Position numbers and translations under genes: made by a program. This document shows positions 12,751-14,684 of a stretch of DNA of 14,684 nucleotides, in pieces. Source of the DNA: an uncultured Tissierellia bacterium (lineage in GTDB: Bacteria > Bacillota > Clostridia > Tissierellales > Peptoniphilaceae); NCBI GenBank assembly GCA_947278105.1, contig CAMYOR010000013.1, positions 1 through 14,684 on the forward strand, given 5' to 3'. Position 1 is the stretch's first letter. Each line of letters opens with the position of its first letter. The notes beneath the pieces are model-generated. The model saw only the letters and a list, made by a program, of their open reading frames with translations. It did not search any database and was not told the origin of the DNA.

Positions 12751-13086
12751 CTAATCAGCCCAAAGCTCCTCCAAACCATAATATTCCCTTTTTTCTTCTG
12801 TAAAAATATGAACAATCGTCTCTCCACAGTCCAGAAGAATCCAGCTCCCTTCCCTCATGCCTTCCGTGCGAACGGCCGGTGTTCCGGCATTCGACAGAGC
12901 CTGATCAATGGCATCGGCGATGGCCTGAGTATGGTTCTTATTTCTTCCAGACATAATAATGAAGAAATCACTAAGGCCCGCCTGATTGTCCAATTTTATG
13001 GTCTTGATGTCCTTGGCTAATTTGTCATCTGCCGCCTGAATAATGATTTTGTTTTTTTCTTTAATGGGATCTTCTTTCTTTTTCAT
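12751..13086 (-). CDS. rsfS: Ribosome silencing factor RsfS
   Basis: RsfS binds ribosomal protein L14 and blocks joining of the 30S and 50S subunits when nutrients are short. It has 111 residues from the ATG at 13086, which has AAAGGA six bases upstream. An upstream in-frame ATG at 13122 overlaps the yqeK stop by ATGA and would add 12 lysine-rich residues, but it lacks a ribosome-binding site. Family motifs are DNQAGLSDFFIIMSGRNKNH (33-52), the segment RTEGMREGSWILLDCGETIV, and HIFTEEKREYYGLEELW near the end. Confidence 0.95.
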   Translation of the reverse strand: MKKKEDPIKEKNKIIIQAADDKLAKDIKTIKLDNQAGLSDFFIIMSGRNKNHTQAIADAIDQALSNAGTPAVRTEGMREGSWILLDCGETIVHIFTEEKREYYGLEELWAD

Positions 13087-13118
13087 TGTTTTTCCTTTCG
13101 GTTTTTTCGCTGAATGAA

Positions 13119-13772
13119 TCATCTTTTTTTGGGAGGGTTTTTCCCTTGAATTTCCCGAATCAATGCATTTCTGGCCTCAACAGATAAGAGTTCAATTTCT
13201 GATCCACTTTCAATTAAATAGGTCAGAGTGTGATCGAAGGCTGCCAGGGTCCCCTTAGTAAGACCTTTGAGGCTGAGCAATCGAAGCTCTTCTAAACCGT
13301 CAAAGCTGCGGCCGGGCTCAATAAGATCAGCGAGAAAAATAATTTTATCGAGCTTGGACATTGCCTTGGACCCCAGCGTATGGGCCTGGATCGCTTGGAT
13401 TACCGCAGGGTCCTTTACTCCGTAAAAATACCGGGCAACATATCCCCCTAAAAAGGCATGGTAGGTTGGCGAGGGCCGATAATCCTTATCCTCGAGAATG
13501 CCCATTTCTTTTAATCTGGCAAAATAAAAGACTTCATTTTTTTTCGCACAATCATGCAAATAGGCAGCAGTAATCGCTTGTTTTACGTTTTGCCCATATC
13601 TTTGCGAGAGCGCTTGAGCGGTCCTTGTCACTCCTAATACGTGCCGGTATCTCTTGGGGGTTAAGGTTTCTTTTAATTTAGGAGTCCAGGATGAAAAAGG
13701 CTCTTCTTCCAAAACCTTCAAATCCATGTTCTGGACCCAATTTAGCCAGCTTTGGTTTTCACTTTCTGACAT
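13119..13772 (-). CDS. yqeK: HD-domain Ap4A hydrolase YqeK
   Basis: YqeK is a metal-dependent HD-domain enzyme. Gram-positive homologues symmetrically hydrolyse diadenosine tetraphosphate, a stress nucleotide. It has 217 residues from the ATG at 13772 (AGAGG just upstream), overlapping the end of nadD by 14 bases. Metal and catalytic residues are visible: RYRHVLGV (His44), AAYLHDCAKK (His73, Asp74), HAFLGGYVA (His105), AIQAHTLGS (His131) and IIFLADLIEPGR (Asp149). About 20 residues precede the usual family start. The position between nadD and rsfS is conserved in Bacillota. Confidence 0.94.
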   Translation of the reverse strand: MSESENQSWLNWVQNMDLKVLEEEPFSSWTPKLKETLTPKRYRHVLGVTRTAQALSQRYGQNVKQAITAAYLHDCAKKNEVFYFARLKEMGILEDKDYRPSPTYHAFLGGYVARYFYGVKDPAVIQAIQAHTLGSKAMSKLDKIIFLADLIEPGRSFDGLEELRLLSLKGLTKGTLAAFDHTLTYLIESGSEIELLSVEARNALIREIQGKNPPKKR

Positions 13773-14397
13773 AAAGCCTCTTTTCAAAAATATATTTTTC
13801 AACTTGAGGAGGAACCGTGTAACGGATACTTCTTCCCTCACAGACATCTTTTCGTATATCCGAAGCGGAGATGGAGTTGGTATACCGTTCAATCATTCGC
13901 ACGTCATAACCTCTCTGATTCAGGTCATCCACCTTTTGTAAGAGGTCCCCTGGCACTTCCGACCTTCTCGCCACAATAATACTGGTTAAAGAAAGGAGTT
14001 GCCGGGGCTCGTGCCAGCTTTCTATTGAAAGGAGACTATCCTCGCCGATAATAAAGTAAAGCTTCCAATAGGGATGATCCCTTTTCCATTCCTTGACCGT
14101 ATCGACGGAAAATCGGACTTTCTTCGAATTGATTTCCCTTAGATCAATTGAAAAATGAGGATTGTCTCGGATCGCTAGCTCTAGCATTTCCAATCTCTCC
14201 CGGAAAGAGTTTTCTTTTCCTTCCTTGTGGGGGGGGTGATAAGCGGGAAGAAAGTCCACCCGGTCCAGACCCAAAGTGTCATAGGCATCTTCTGCGACCA
14301 GCAAATGTCCCAGGTGGATCGGATCAAAGGTTCCTCCATAAAGGCCAATTTTCAGCCCTCTCTTTTCCAAATCCGAAAAATCTGGCCCTTTTTGCAT
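13759..14397 (-). CDS. nadD: Nicotinate-nucleotide adenylyltransferase NadD
   Basis: NadD makes deamido-NAD from nicotinate mononucleotide and ATP in NAD biosynthesis. It has 212 residues. The nucleotidyltransferase signature GGTFDPIHLGHL is at 21-32, PAYHPPHKEG at 51-60, FIIGEDSLLSIESWHEP at about 115-131, and the second ATP-binding motif is ISASDIR (176-182; usually ISSTxIR). About 14 residues precede the typical start, but the ATG at 14397 has a strong AAGGAGG site at seven bases and is kept. It is probably the first gene of the run to comEA. I see no clear terminator or promoter in the 83 bases upstream. Confidence 0.96.
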   Translation of the reverse strand: MQKGPDFSDLEKRGLKIGLYGGTFDPIHLGHLLVAEDAYDTLGLDRVDFLPAYHPPHKEGKENSFRERLEMLELAIRDNPHFSIDLREINSKKVRFSVDTVKEWKRDHPYWKLYFIIGEDSLLSIESWHEPRQLLSLTSIIVARRSEVPGDLLQKVDDLNQRGYDVRMIERYTNSISASDIRKDVCEGRSIRYTVPPQVEKYIFEKRLYVRK

Positions 14398-14480
14398 TGG
14401 TTCGCCTCCTTGATCCCCTTCACCGGCATAAATCTTATTCTTACTTTACCGCAAAAGTTCCCGGAAAGAAAACGAGCCTT

Positions 14481-14684
14481 TCATTCTTTCTTGTCCTCTT
14501 TCAAAAGATCCGGATTTTCCAAAGCTAAAAATCGAATCATATAATTTCCCTGATCCGAACGAACATAAGCGGTGCCTTGAGAGCTTACCGGGGAGGCAAA
14601 AAGATATTGGGCCTTAATGATCATTTGATCCCGGAACCTGTAGCCATATAAATTTCCTTCCTTATAAACGGTAACCATCCCCTC
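14481..14684 (-). CDS. C-terminal fragment, WG-repeat-like protein
   Basis: Only the last 67 codons and the stop are present; the frame is open to the right edge. The visible part, VYKEGNLYGYRFRDQMIIKA followed by QYLFASPVSSQGTAYVRSDQ and GNYMIRFL, has the spacing of a WG (KWG) beta-repeat: a glycine/aromatic pair, a strand, 'I-KAQY', then a segment ending in 'AYV'. These repeats form beta-rich, often surface or secreted, proteins of unknown function. The tryptophan is replaced by leucine-tyrosine, so the assignment is tentative. The end LLKEDKKE is charged. Confidence 0.5.
   Translation of the reverse strand, partial: EGMVTVYKEGNLYGYRFRDQMIIKAQYLFASPVSSQGTAYVRSDQGNYMIRFLALENPDLLKEDKKE

Noticed and set aside
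14464..14490. Terminator after the WG-repeat-like gene (GAAAGAA/TTCTTTC).
   Set aside because: The stem is AT-rich, overlaps the stop codon and has no T-run after it.
1..14684. Insertion sequences, CRISPR repeats, tRNA or rRNA genes, and phage attachment sites.
   Set aside because: I read both strands and saw no transposase, spaced direct repeats, cloverleaf or integrase signals.

Overview
The window is chromosomal DNA from a low-to-mid GC Gram-positive anaerobe of the Bacillota, most likely class Clostridia. I cannot name a genus. Supporting signs are a CIRCE-controlled groES-groEL start, a class B sortase, the Gram-positive blocks nadD-yqeK-rsfS-comEA and secG-rnr-smpB, a fused ferredoxin/NAD(P) transhydrogenase typical of anaerobes, and a TadZ-like/DUF6382 gene pair of clostridial type. 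Almost everything is on the minus strand. The only clear plus-strand gene is a VTT-domain membrane protein.

Layout from left to right: groEL (5' end only, running off the left edge) and groES, behind a promoter and a CIRCE operator; a class B sortase with its own terminator, promoter and an approximately 190-base leader; mutY; a translationally coupled pair of a TadZ/CpaE-like protein without Walker A lysines and a DUF6382 protein without its usual FHA domain; a 764-residue NfnA-NfnB fusion ending in a strong terminator; a divergent intergenic region with overlapping promoters; the plus-strand VTT/TVP38 gene; a bidirectional terminator; then smpB, rnr and secG; then comEA, rsfS, yqeK and nadD; and finally the C-terminal end of a WG-repeat-like protein, cut by the right edge.

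Functionally the region is mostly housekeeping: protein folding (GroES/EL), DNA repair (MutY), redox balancing (Nfn), trans-translation and RNA decay (SmpB, RNase R), secretion (SecG), NAD synthesis (NadD), nucleotide second-messenger clearance (YqeK), ribosome silencing (RsfS) and DNA uptake (ComEA). The least ordinary part is 2986-5089. There, two proteins usually associated with Tad-type pilus or secretion loci stand alone, each lacking a hallmark element, and the leaders of this pair and of the next gene (mutY) share a 20-base motif at the same distance from their ATGs. I did not find a mobile element, CRISPR array, tRNA or rRNA. No intergenic stretch exceeds 300 bases.
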